A stretch of DNA of 64,000 bases, taken from the NCBI GenBank assembly GCA_002633025.1, contig NMRB01000835.1, forward strand, positions 108,489 to 172,488, written 5' to 3'. Under the pieces are notes generated by a model. The model was not told the DNA's origin and searched no databases. It was given only the letters and a program-made list of their open reading frames with translations. The number at the start of each line of letters is the position of its first letter. Position 1 is the stretch's first letter. Made by a program: the position numbers and the translations under genes. Positions 38,101 through 48,400 of the stretch are shown here, one piece after another. This DNA comes from Notospermus geniculatus (taxonomy: Eukaryota; Nemertea; Pilidiophora; Heteronemertea; Lineidae).

Positions 38101-41100
38101 AACAGCCATGTCGGCCTGTTTGTGTCCGAAGAGTGGCGAAAGAGATGATCGCCTCAAGTCCTTGTTGTTGTCAGGGGGTGTTACTTGTCCACTGGCCATG
38201 TCAGAAAATCTACCATCAGGTTGTGGTTTTGGTGTGGAGAAAGAGAATCCTTGTACCTGAGGTGGAGATAGCCTCTTGTCCATGGAATTGATTTGTGCGG
38301 CAGAAAATGATGTCTGCCAGTTGCGTGAACTCTGGCATCTTCTGTCATTGTCTTTGGTGAAGTACAAATTACTGCTGATCGGTCCATTGTGCATTGTATT
38401 TTGTTTCGTGTCATGTTTGACCTTATAACGATCAGACCAAGTGGGCACGGTACTCGTTCCCATGCTCAGAGTTGTAGTGGGTGGAGTTGCAGTCAGGAGC
38501 GTCATGCCACATGAGTAACTTGTTGATGATGTTGGTACATAATTTGTGGCAGTTTGTTGGTTCCGCAAGTCTATTGGTGAGGTTGCCCCTGTCCTCTGCC
38601 CTACATGGTTGGCACGTGACACAACAGAAATTGGAATATCCACAAATGAAGGTGCTGGTAGTTTTGGTCTGAATTTATCGATGGTAGCTGATGTAGCACA
38701 ATGGTTTGACTGCACAGGAGTCCCATGACACATCCCTGAAGAATTCCTCAGGAGAGCCTCCTGAAATTCCTTGATCCCTGGCCTTGGCTGGAAGCGATTT
38801 GTTTCTCGAAATGAAGGTTGATATTGTCCTTGTGAACTGTAACACACATCTGCCGCCATTTTGATCTTGAATAAAACACACAAAATGGACACCCTGCCTC
38901 TGATTTGTTGTATCAAGTTTGTTAGTCCTGTAGTCACTTCGTAGATGAGTCCATTTTAAGTGACTGGCACCCCTCATCTGAATTCAGATAAAGTCTGGAA
39001 TGGCCAACTTTGGTTGGTGTTCACTCCACTCTCAATCTACCTGGTGTGGGACTGAATGCACTCTAGTTCCACTTGAATTCTCAGGCTTGATTATGATGTA
39101 ACATACTGTAATCGTTGACCGCTCTACTCTGGTATGATCCTTATTATCCAATTGGACTATTGTAGAGTAATCCATTCTTTATTGGTTCCATTGATTTTAC
39201 TCAAATGTATTGAAATATCAGTCAGTAACTACAAAATAGGAAACCACCAAATCCAGAAATAAACCACGCCTGTGAACCTTTTACATCTGCCCTGTAAGTT
39301 GGGAAACAGTAGAAACCTTATGTACATGTAGTGGTGACCCAGAGCTTTCTGGGCGAGCGATGCAAGGGGGAAAACGTACTGTTAGGAATTGAGAATTCTG
39401 GTGTGGAGATGCAGGTTTAGGCCTACATGATCCCCCTTCTCCAGCTGAAATGTGGATCCGGAATGTAGAAGAGTGCCAGCTGAAAGAATTATCAAGGAAC
39501 GTTTGTTTCGGAATAGAGGGATGCATCCCTCCATCCGAAAAAAATGGCTACCGCTAGGCTACCTACGGCAGCCTAGCGGCAGCCTGCGTAGCTATGGCAT
39601 TATGTATTAGGATGTATGGGAAAATTCCACAGCAGCACTGAAATCCCGTCAACGAAAAANTCCTTATTATCCAATTGGACTATTGTAGAGTAATCCATTC
39701 TTTATTGGTTCCATTGATTTTACTCAAATGTATTGAAATATCAGTCAGTAACTACAAAATAGGAAACCACCAAATCCAGAAATAAACCACGCCTGTGAAC
39801 CTTTTACATCTGCCCTGTAAGTTGGGAAACAGTAGAAACCTTATGTACATGTAGTGGTGACCAAGTGAATGGATTGTGTGAAACCAAATGGCCATATCTG
39901 CCAGGATTATCATGGGAGAAAAGAGTAAACACCTTGGCCTGTATGCATGAAGGTGGAATACCGTAAGCTAATTCCAGGTATAATTTAACCCATTAGGCGC
40001 CAGACGAGTATAAATTAGGTCAGCTTTTTTTCCCAGTGCTTTTCACTTTTTTACCATGTCCTGGTTTTTTGCTCAAATGACAAAAAGAAAAGGTTTTTTG
40101 CTCAAATGACAAAAAGAAAAAGTTGAAGATAAAGTGAACAAGTGATGTTTATTTTGTAGCTTATAACACTGGCTACATGATACAACTGGAGCTGAGGTTA
40201 GATTTTTTTTCGTTGGTTGCCTCTGTGACGGCCGGAAATCACACGGGCGGGTTTGGGCTATATGGGATTATGCAGGCTTGGGCGGGTTTGGGCTACCGTA
40301 TATGGCGCCTAATGGGTTAACGTTATAACATGAAGTTATACCAGGAATAAGCTTATTCCATCTTTATGCATACGGGCCCTTGTGTATTGGCAAAATCAGT
40401 GGTGTTGGTGGTGGTGAATAAAATCAAAATTACTCAAGAAGTGATGTTGAATTCCTTCCCGTAATGCTTTCTGTTGTTTGTTCAAAAGCCAACAGTTTGG
40501 CTGGATAATTCTGCTCTATTCTTTCCTCATTTTGTTGTGTTTTGTTTATTTTTTCTTTTTGTTTTGTTGAGCTGCTTTTTAGTTGCGCTTCTTTTCTTTT
40601 CCTTATAGTTTTTCGTGGTTGGCGAAGGAGGAAATGTTTCAGAAAGCAACGTTATTCTGCGATTGTCATTCAAAGATTCTACAGGAGATATGTACAGAAA
40701 CAAGAAGAAATTCGGATGATGTCATTTGATGGCGCTTCAAATACAGAGGAGAATCACCTTCTTGATTTTGAAGTTGAGGGACATGAGATGAATTCCGCCA
40801 TCAGTAAAGAGAGTGCTTTTTGCAGAAACACTCATAAAATTGGCAGTGAATCCTCTTCAGGTGTGGTTTGTGAACCACCTGCTGAAACGATAATCACTTA
40901 TCAGCCTCAATCAGATTCAAGTTGGAAAAATTTAGAGGCTGATACCAAACTAATTAATCACTCATTGATGTCTGCAGCAAAGCATACCTTACCCGCACCA
41001 AAGGCACCTTTGAGACAGGTCTTGAGCGAGTCGCAAACTGGCGGTTGTCTGTCATATCCACGAATTCCCTATTTGGAGGGTATGGCTGGTTTGATATCAC

Positions 41101-41532
41101 GGAGAAGAATGCCTCGGGTAAGCTATTCACATGTATTATTATTGCTCATTCTTTACCACTTAGGCCCAGTCATTTCATCTTTAATGGAAATGAGTCCTCG
41201 ACCGTTGGTACCACTTGCCTCAATATGAGGGCTTCACCCGACTGTATCAAGAGACCACAGCTGTATTGTCTCCTTTGACAGTTGGTAAGAGGCCAACAGT
41301 CGGTTCACAAACATCCATGATTAAATTGGGGAACCCTCGTGTGATTGGCAGTGATTTTAGGGCAGGATCATTACAACACTTTAGTCGAATTTTCTAATTT
41401 GTTTTCTTGCAGGTTCCCATCAAGTTCCACACCCGAGCCAACACAATCCTCAAGAATGCTCACCTCATATCACAGAAAGAATTCTCCTGTAGTCTGACAG
41501 ACTGCTTGCCAAGTTATGATGAAGTCGATTGA
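32120..41532 (+). CDS. MYO19: Unconventional myosin-XIX (5' exons missing)
   Basis: Fifteen exons join in frame to TGA: 32120-32195, 32313-32382, 32550-32652, 32766-32951, 33213-33300, 33516-33770, 33924-34156, 34331-34510, 34651-34779, 35144-35322, 35469-35686, 35908-36041, 36215-36344, 40609-41117 and 41413-41532 (869 codons plus stop). Motor landmarks: switch I region [29 protein letters not shown], switch [28 protein letters not shown], and HYIRCIKPN near the converter. Three IQ-type segments follow ([40 protein letters not shown]). The tail contains PIKFHTRA, resembling the MYO19 tail. In the family this actin motor sits on the mitochondrial outer membrane through its tail and moves or partitions mitochondria. 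The P-loop (GESGAGKT) is not present, so the start lies upstream of or in the gap at 31832. A basic, Lys/Arg-rich insert ([10 protein letters not shown]) precedes the converter. The last large intron hosts an antisense homeobox gene. Confidence 0.88.
36836..36912. repeat. Short dispersed repeat in MYO19 intron
   Basis: TTAGTACATGTACGTGGTGACCGAGGGAGCGAGC resembles TTATGTACATGTAGTGGTGACCCAGAG... GGGCGAGCGATGCAAGGGG at 39318-39370 in the same intron. It looks like a diverged interspersed repeat; ends unclear. Confidence 0.45.
37183..38859 (-). CDS. Intronless divergent TALE-type homeodomain protein, nested in MYO19
   Basis: One uninterrupted frame of 558 residues runs from ATG at 38859 (context AAAATGGCG) to the stop at 37183. 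In-frame sequence continues to 38937 but has no better ATG. Residues about 1-400 are Ser/Thr/Gln/Asn-rich and probably disordered. A basic patch ([12 protein letters not shown]) precedes a homeodomain at about residues 431-490: [16 protein letters not shown] with the three-residue TALE loop extension, then [20 protein letters not shown], with the W-F-x-N-K-R recognition helix. The C-terminus is basic and helical. A DNA-binding transcription factor role is expected. I cannot place it in the known TALE families (PBX, MEIS, PKNOX, TGIF, IRX, MKX); the NKRNR end recalls PBC-type helices and lineage-specific TALE groups. It lies in the MYO19 intron 36345-40608, opposite strand. The intact long frame argues against a pseudogene; lack of introns suggests retrocopy origin or loss. 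Confidence 0.85.
   Translation of the reverse strand: MAADVCYSSQGQYQPSFRETNRFQPRPGIKEFQEALLRNSSGMCHGTPVQSNHCATSATIDKFRPKLPAPSFVDIPISVVSRANHVGQRTGATSPIDLRNQQTATNYVPTSSTSYSCGMTLLTATPPTTTLSMGTSTVPTWSDRYKVKHDTKQNTMHNGPISSNLYFTKDNDRRCQSSRNWQTSFSAAQINSMDKRLSPPQVQGFSFSTPKPQPDGRFSDMASGQVTPPDNNKDLRRSSLSPLFGHKQADMAVVDSVLYNMTKNTSPIFQNQNGGNYHQSFVCSSGVVASKMRMPTTFCGKYSGSRQCERDAVAPQYSLPAQTDFRVNPMQHLVNSRYSDSAVHQLSQLSDRRNSTSPLSGNTSLNSSDISIPTDYENVDIRLLSSPENSLGALNETTSNAVTSTNEAGKNPRKRRRSSSDSTEQPKPKNRPLPSHAVEIMLKWYEEHVDDPYPSRTDVKKMADAGDITYAQARSWFANKRNRSKNTRISNNRKKFKNELSSICHDWLKAGATGTPDTKKVVDRIIGLIAENSGKRPKDSFTKLPVTDTGTRPLPLSS
39138..39339. repeat. Direct repeat flanking the 39660 gap, copy 1
   Basis: About 202 bp beginning TCCTTATTATCCAATTGGAC are repeated essentially identically at 39661-39862, where the second copy starts right after the N. 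The copies diverge after GTAGTGGTGACC. This pattern suggests two contig ends carrying the same DNA rather than a biological repeat. Confidence 0.8.
39660..39660. other. Single N, probable collapsed assembly gap
   Basis: Sequence after the N repeats 39138-39339, so the join is likely an unmerged overlap or alternative haplotype. It falls in a MYO19 intron and does not affect exons. Confidence 0.7.
39661..39862. repeat. Direct repeat flanking the 39660 gap, copy 2
   Basis: Copy of 39138-39339. The 3' flank differs: copy 1 continues with an extra block of about 320 bp before the N, whereas copy 2 continues into GTGAATGGATTGTG. One allele may carry an insertion. Confidence 0.8.
39936..40378. mobile_element. 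Outer MITE split by a piggyBac-type MITE
   Basis: Left arm GTATGCATGAAGGTGGAATA, with TAATTCCAGGTATAA, mirrors right arm TTATACCAGGAATAA, with TATTCCATCTTTATGCATAC. Between them lies a separate TTAA-flanked element. It is in the last large intron of MYO19. Confidence 0.8.
39985..40320. mobile_element. piggyBac-type MITE (TTAACCC...GGGTTAA)
   Basis: The ends are TTAACCCATTAGGCGCCA and TGGCGCCTAATGGGTTAA: a 14-bp terminal inverted repeat starting CCC next to TTAA, the usual form of piggyBac ends. The 336-bp interior has a 29-bp tandem duplication of GTTTTTTGCTCAAATGACAA (about 40061-40118) and no transposase. Confidence 0.9.
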
Positions 41533-42438
41533 ACAGACACAGATTGCTTTCTTGCATTTCATGTTCAAAGTCATGAGGGACCAATTTTACGATACCATTT
41601 TTGTGAAAAATATGTTTCACAACCAAACCTGTTGTCTTCTTTTACCTTTCTATGCATATTTTATGATCAGTTTTATCAGATGAAGTTGTTTGTGCAGTAC
41701 CTTCTTGCATTTGGTTGTTTTAAAAACATATGTATCTTGTGTCTGAGTTGAGATCCATTTCATCTGGTATGATAATGTATTTTGTGAATAGGAAGGTTGT
41801 ATCGTTATTAAAGGAATATAAATACAAGAGATAACAGAGTTCTTGTTTCTCATTCCCATCAATAGATAGAAGTCTTCAGATCAAAACAGTTACAGGTTGA
41901 TGTCTAGTCTCGATTCATCATTTGATTTCAAAATCAATGAGGTATTTCCTTTCAGTACAAATTTGTAATTCTGTAATGATACCAAAGAAGGAAGGATGGT
42001 GAAGTTTGTTATATTGCAATCTTCCCGTCTCAAGTTTTGTGGTGTGCAGCTTGGGTCTTTCTCTGCACCAAGACATGTTATTGTGCTTAGAAGCCTGTGT
42101 TGCATTTCATTACACCATTCTAACAACCATGGCAGACACGGTTTGATTTAGAAAAGAACAAAGGTATAATGTAGTACTCTTCATTATGAATTTATTTGCA
42201 AAATAAGCACCAGCTTCATGATTTTGAAATGAACTAGTACATGACTATTGGTGAAAAGCCATTTCATTGTATAAAACAGGGACATGTCATATTTAATCTT
42301 CAGTTTCTAGCATAATCATCTTATTTGCATCTCAAACTTATGGTAATTCCGCACTATATGGGCTAAAATTGAACTGTTATCGTCCCACAAATCTACAAAT
42401 GCACTTTGGTTGTAAACCGGTATGTCACTTTTATGCCT
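41533..42438. other. Convergent 3' UTR interval of MYO19 and DIS3L
   Basis: The two stop codons are 906 bases apart. The interval is AT-rich without coding signal, consistent with two facing 3' UTRs. A minus-strand AATAAA is at 42191-42196. For MYO19 only a variant ATATAAATAC near 41817 is seen. Confidence 0.6.
42191..42196 (-). terminator. Candidate DIS3L poly(A) signal AATAAA
   Basis: AATAAA on the minus strand about 240 bases downstream of the DIS3L stop codon, in AT-rich sequence. Confidence 0.5.
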
Positions 42439-45400
42439 CTAAGTTGGAATCAATGCTTCTTCTTTCAGAGACTCCACTAATGTATAAAAACTGGTGTTCT
42501 CATCACTTTGTCCATATAGCATCTTCAGTTTGTTGAAGTTTTCACCAAGATCCAGGTCCTGATCCTGCGAATACTTGATATCCATTGACTGAGTTACTTC
42601 CTGGAAGAGATGGAGACCATAATCAGGAGATTGATTTCAGTCACATGACAGGGTTTCCTGCCTGCTGTGGGCAAAAAAATCACTGACCATTTTGTATGAC
42701 AGGCTACCTGTAACAACCACATATGGAAGTGAGGGATTTTGACTTTGTTGCATAGCAGCATTGGATGAATAATGCTCCAGTTTTCAATGGATTTACACCT
42801 GAATTGCTACTGCGATAAAAGGAGCCTGATACCAATGTCAGATTTTACTTGTTCTACCCTCTGAGTGCAAATAACAATATACCAGTACCTTGACAATATC
42901 AGTCTTCATCACAACAGATTCTTCACCCTGGCTGTAGTGCTGTGCACAGTTCGTTGAGACCAATTCTAGGCGTATAGAACTAGAATGTGCATGAGACTCA
43001 TGAAGGATGATTTTGACCTGAAAATGACAGAAAAATGTGACCAATTTACTTGGAAGTAAAGATGCATTTACGACCATGATAACATAGCGACAAATACATT
43101 GACACCAGCAGTGCATATTGGCACTGAACGGCTCTCAACACTATATTGTATATCAGACTATTAAAGTAGAGACTGAGATTTCAGTCTTATCAGATCTCTT
43201 ACCATCACATGGTCGAACAGTTTATAAGTCTGTGATCCCAAGGTACTGTTGACTGTTATCTTGCTGTCCTCCTTGGTAAGAGTTCCACCAGTCTTTTCAG
43301 CATTTCCTTCCTTTGTGAGGTAAGTTACTTGACCAGATTTGTCTTTTAGGTAGACTGGACCCTTCATTCCGTATCTGCAATAGAAGTGAAAAGCTTAGAC
43401 CATGGTCTGCAGTTGTAGAATTTGGTTATCCCTGAAGTCGTAGAGCAGTGAACAGTGAACCAGGTGGCTGGACATGATGTGGTCAATCCTGATTAAGTGT
43501 ATTTGATGGTTAACTCGGCAAATTTATTTCTGCCAATCTCACCTGGGTATAAAGACAATCATTCCATTTGCTTTGATTTCGTAAACCACCCCCTCCACAA
43601 CATGGCACTCATCGTCTGCTTTTCGGTTCTTGAAAAACAGTGTCTGGAACAGTTCTTGGGAAGCTTTCTGAGCATGCTGGGAAGCCTAAAGTGTGGAAGG
43701 CATTGATACAAATACATATAGTCAGGGACCCTTATCAAAAATGTAGCTGAAAAACCAGCAGAAATAGGAAGACAACACCAACAGAAGTTACCACTTACCC
43801 TGTGTTTTGTGTTGATATGTTGACATAGACTCTCAAGTTCTACGTTGCTGGGCAATGAGGACTCCTGTTCACCAACAGCAGACAGCAACTGGCGGTGTAC
43901 CTAAACAAATGAGAACACCCTAATCAGTCCTGATGAATCTGATATTCTCTAGCATCGATGTCGAGTCGGGTTTGAATTTGAATAACTTACAATGACGTCT
44001 GCATATCTCCTGATTGGCGAGGTGAAGTGGGTATATCTGTCAAGTGCGAGACCGTAATGGAAGAAGCTGTCTCTTTGAATTGACCCGGTGGAGAAGTATA
44101 AGGCATTTGACATGGCTTGTGTGGCTAGTGATCGTAACAACTGAAAAAGAAACAACAAAAACGCTCATCTTTCTGATTGTTCTACATCAAGATCATTATT
44201 TGAAACTTAGTTCTCAATTTGACAGATTGAACTGTCGTTTTACCGGTAATGTCATTTGGTGATTGCAATTTACATACCTTATTCACAACCGGATCACCGG
44301 GGATTTCACAATGATCAAGAGACTCTGCTAATGCTTTATTTGAACTGGTATCGATCATGAATCCTTTAGATTTTGCACAGTTGATGAGGTTCATGAACTG
44401 TTCTTGTCTGGGAGGTGGATGATGCCGTAGAAGGGCGTGGTTGGGGTATGCCTCAGATATCTTCCTTGCCACCCAGTGGTTGGCATAAATCATGCATTCT
44501 GCTATTGTCTCATGGATTTCTAGAGGCTAAAGCAATGAAATAAGTTGGTGATGAAAAGTTTATCACTATCAGGATCAGCATGGGCTGTCAGAATGGCACA
44601 GTGGACACATCGGTGCCTGTCACCTCTGACGTTTCAGGGTTGATCCCAGTATACCCAACTCTCCATGTGATAGAAAGGGTGACTCTCTTTGAAATACAGG
44701 TTTTTCTGGGGTTTCTGGTTTCCTCCTGATCTACATTAAACTTACCAGTGTTATCTATAGAGCTAATGAAAATGCAGTATTTGGTGCTGAGCTCTTGATT
44801 CAATACCTTATCGAGTCAGCATGGTGATGTTGAAATCTTCACAACCCATGTCTACGTGAGATTCACAACAAGAAGAGAGCTGTCAAAAGGCACTTACCTT
44901 CTTTGGCACAAGGTCTTCAATATTCTTAGTGTCATCTAACTGAACTTGTACTTCAACCCCTTCAAGCTGAATTCCCCCACCTGAGACTCTGCGAGCTTTA
45001 AAATTCCTTGCAATCTCCATTAAACTATCAACAGCTGATCGGAGCTCAGACAACCTACATGTAGGAATAAGGAGTTGAAGTTTTAAGCATGCCTGGAACT
45101 TGGCAAACAACACCCCAACACAAAAAGGTGCTATTATCACCAAAGTCAATGAGGCAAAAATGGAAAGGTATAGCCTAGTACCATACCAACCTTTGAGGAA
45201 GCTCAGCATGGCTGCACGTCTGCAATTCTGGGATGTTCTCAACTAATTCCTCATCACTGGCCCCATCATGCATTGCCTGAGCTATCTGCAATATCATAAA
45301 GGGTCAAGTTATAGACTTAGGACAAGGTGCCCCAGCTTCAAACCCTCCTCCAGTTATGAGGGACTAGGCAATACTGACTTCTCTGAAAACCACACTTACC

Positions 45401-48400
45401 TCATAAAACAACTTGTATTTTGAACATATAACTGTCCTCCCATACCAAACATCAACTACTTCATAGTTTTCATCTAGATCCCATATCACACTAACAGCAT
45501 ACCTGAAAGAGATTTGTGGTGAGTGCAATATGGCTGAAAAACTAAGCACGTTATGAAGGAATTCAAGCAAGGATATCCTGGAGATTTCTGCTTCGCTTCC
45601 ATTGCATAGCTAACAAATCACCTGGTGCCTACGAATCACATGGTGTCCATTGACACTGGCATCTTGTGCTTGACTTTCAGTTGTGGCAGGATGACTCTCC
45701 TGCATTTCCATCATTTGATTCAATGTAAAGAAATGGTATGCAACTCCCCTACCTGTCAACACCTGACACAAGTGAACAGAGATCAGCACTCAGGATTCCT
45801 GGGAGCATGTCATATCTTCTGTCAGCTAAATACACAGTGGTTGACCGAGACTGGGCTTCTAGATCTGTGAGAGACTTCGTTCGTACGAAGTGTGAGACAT
45901 CAGCAATGTGCACTCCAAGCTCTGTGTGACCATTGGGTAATTTCCTGTAGAAATGAAAAAGTCATCTGATGACTCTGACTGACTGGACAATGAATTTGGA
46001 ATGAAAATTTACATTCCCCATGCCCCTGCCTCAGTGTCCCCTGCAAAATGATTCTACCTTATAGATAATGTATCGTCAACATCCTCACAGCCTTTGGGAT
46101 CAATGCTGAAGACAAGATGGCTGCGGCGAATATCTCTTCTACGTTTTATTTCCTCCTCCTCCATGACCCATGGTTTCTCCTTCGTATTCATCGGCAGTTC
46201 TTTCAACTGAAAAGCAATTTGACTCATTATTGTGCAGGGTAAGTACTTCATGTCAATATTAGGAACAGAAGCTGGAGAGCCTTGATTTGCCTGTATTCTG
46301 ATAAAAATCAAGCATAAAGAACATCTTTGGATTGGAAATCTTGGTGCGTGTTGAAATAGAGTACCTATGGATTTGGTCAAAATGACTAACCTGTCCTTCC
46401 GAGAATGGCCAAACTGAAATTTCATTTTCAATGAGAATACTTTTTATCTCAGTCTCCAGATCACCACTGGGTCCTAAAGATTTCACAAAATGTCCATTTG
46501 GATACTGTGAGTCCACTTCCCATGAATCAATCCTGACCAGGATTCTGAAAAGATGATTTGTCAAACAAACATCAAATCAACTGACAATAAACTTAATGGC
46601 CTTCATTTAAGGAAAGAAAACAAATAGTCTGCTGCTAGTACAAGATTTCCCAGAGGAGTATCCCTAACCTGTGATCCTTCAGAGATTCTGCTTGGCGTGT
46701 GCTTATTCGTATCTTTGGTATTCGATAATCCCATGGAAGTACCAGAACTTTTCCACTTCGCTTCGATGTCTTTGATTCTTCGTCCTCAGCAAATGANTAT
46801 TGTGCAGGGTAAGTACTTCATGTCAATATTAGGAACAAAAGCTGGAGAGCCTTGATTTGCCTGTTTTCTGATAAAAATCAAGCATAAAGAACATCTTTGG
46901 ATTGGAAATCTTGGTGCGTGTTGAAATAGAGTACCTATGGATTTGGTCAAAATGACTAACCTGTCCTTCCGAGAATGGCCAAACTGAAATTTCATTTTCA
47001 ATGAGAATACTTTTTATCTCAGTCTCCAGATCACCACTGGGTCCTAAAGATTTCACAAAATGTCCATTTGGATACTGTGAGTCCACTTCCCATGAATCAA
47101 TCCTGACCAGGATTCTGAAAAGATGATTTGTCAAACAAACATCATATCAACTGACAATAAACTTAATGGCCTTCATTTAAGGAAAGAAAACAAATAGTCT
47201 GCTGCTAGTACAAGATTTCCCAGAGGAGTATCCCTAACCTGTGATCCTTCAGAGATTCTGCTTGGCGTGTGCTTATTCGTATCTTTGGTATTCGATAATC
47301 CCATGGAAGTACCAGAACTTTTCCACTTCGCTTCGATGTCTTTGATTCTTCATCCTCAGCAAATGAGGCAACATAATCTCGCCAGTTTCTTTGGAGAATA
47401 CCCACTATACGTCCAGTCGGGATGGCACTGCTCTGTACTGCATCTCCGTCATCAGAGTTTCCTAGCAAAAGAGAAAATACACACTGGATTCTTCATGTTT
47501 TCATGCTATTTTCAGAGAAAACAATACCGGTACTCACATTTGATGTCTTTGTAAAACAGTAGTTTGCAATAGTGGCGATCATGACGCTGTGGGTCTACAT
47601 GCTGAAGTTATGAGTTCTTGGTCCCAATCGACCTCAGAACAGCAAATCACTTTGGATGTCCTGGCAACTTGTACACTATTACTATACCTTCTGTCAAGTC
47701 TTTCAGTGTGTTAGACCTTCCTTTCCATTCAGCTTTAGGCAACAGTTCCACTACCACCACATCTCCATGTATGCTGCGATTCCGTGCCGACTGGCCAGAG
47801 ATGAAGATATCTGATGAAAAGCCCCCGGATTTCACATCAGACCTGCAACCATCGCACACAAAATGGTCATTATGATTGACATCGTGAACATGGACTGAAG
47901 CTCATGATACAAATCTCTCAGGTGATGGAGCCATCATGAATGATGTGAGAAGATGAAAGAGACATGAACTTACAAACAGATCAGTGATGCTATGCTGGTG
48001 ACACCTACCCAAGACTTTGGACAACTGCCTCTTGTTGTGCATTATACTTGTCTACCCTAAGAATTCCTTTAAACAAGTGCCCACTTTTGACACCAGCTTC
48101 CAAGACTTCAGCAGGCAGGTAGCCGGAGTAATCCCTCACTGGAAGGGGATAAAAGATGAAATTGAATCACATACACCGTGGTACTAAAATCTGTGAAGTA
48201 TACATTGATGGAAAGTACCAAACCATATGGAGAACAAGGCGAAACGTGATCACTTGGATACCATGGCAGAATTTCCAAGAAAGTGTTAAGGAACTTGAAT
48301 GCTCAGAGAGGAGCATGCAGTTAGCTGTTTTCAAGAGATTATTGTATGAATGTACCTTTATGTTTTGTTTCCTGTACAGCAGCAGATAACGACCCATACA

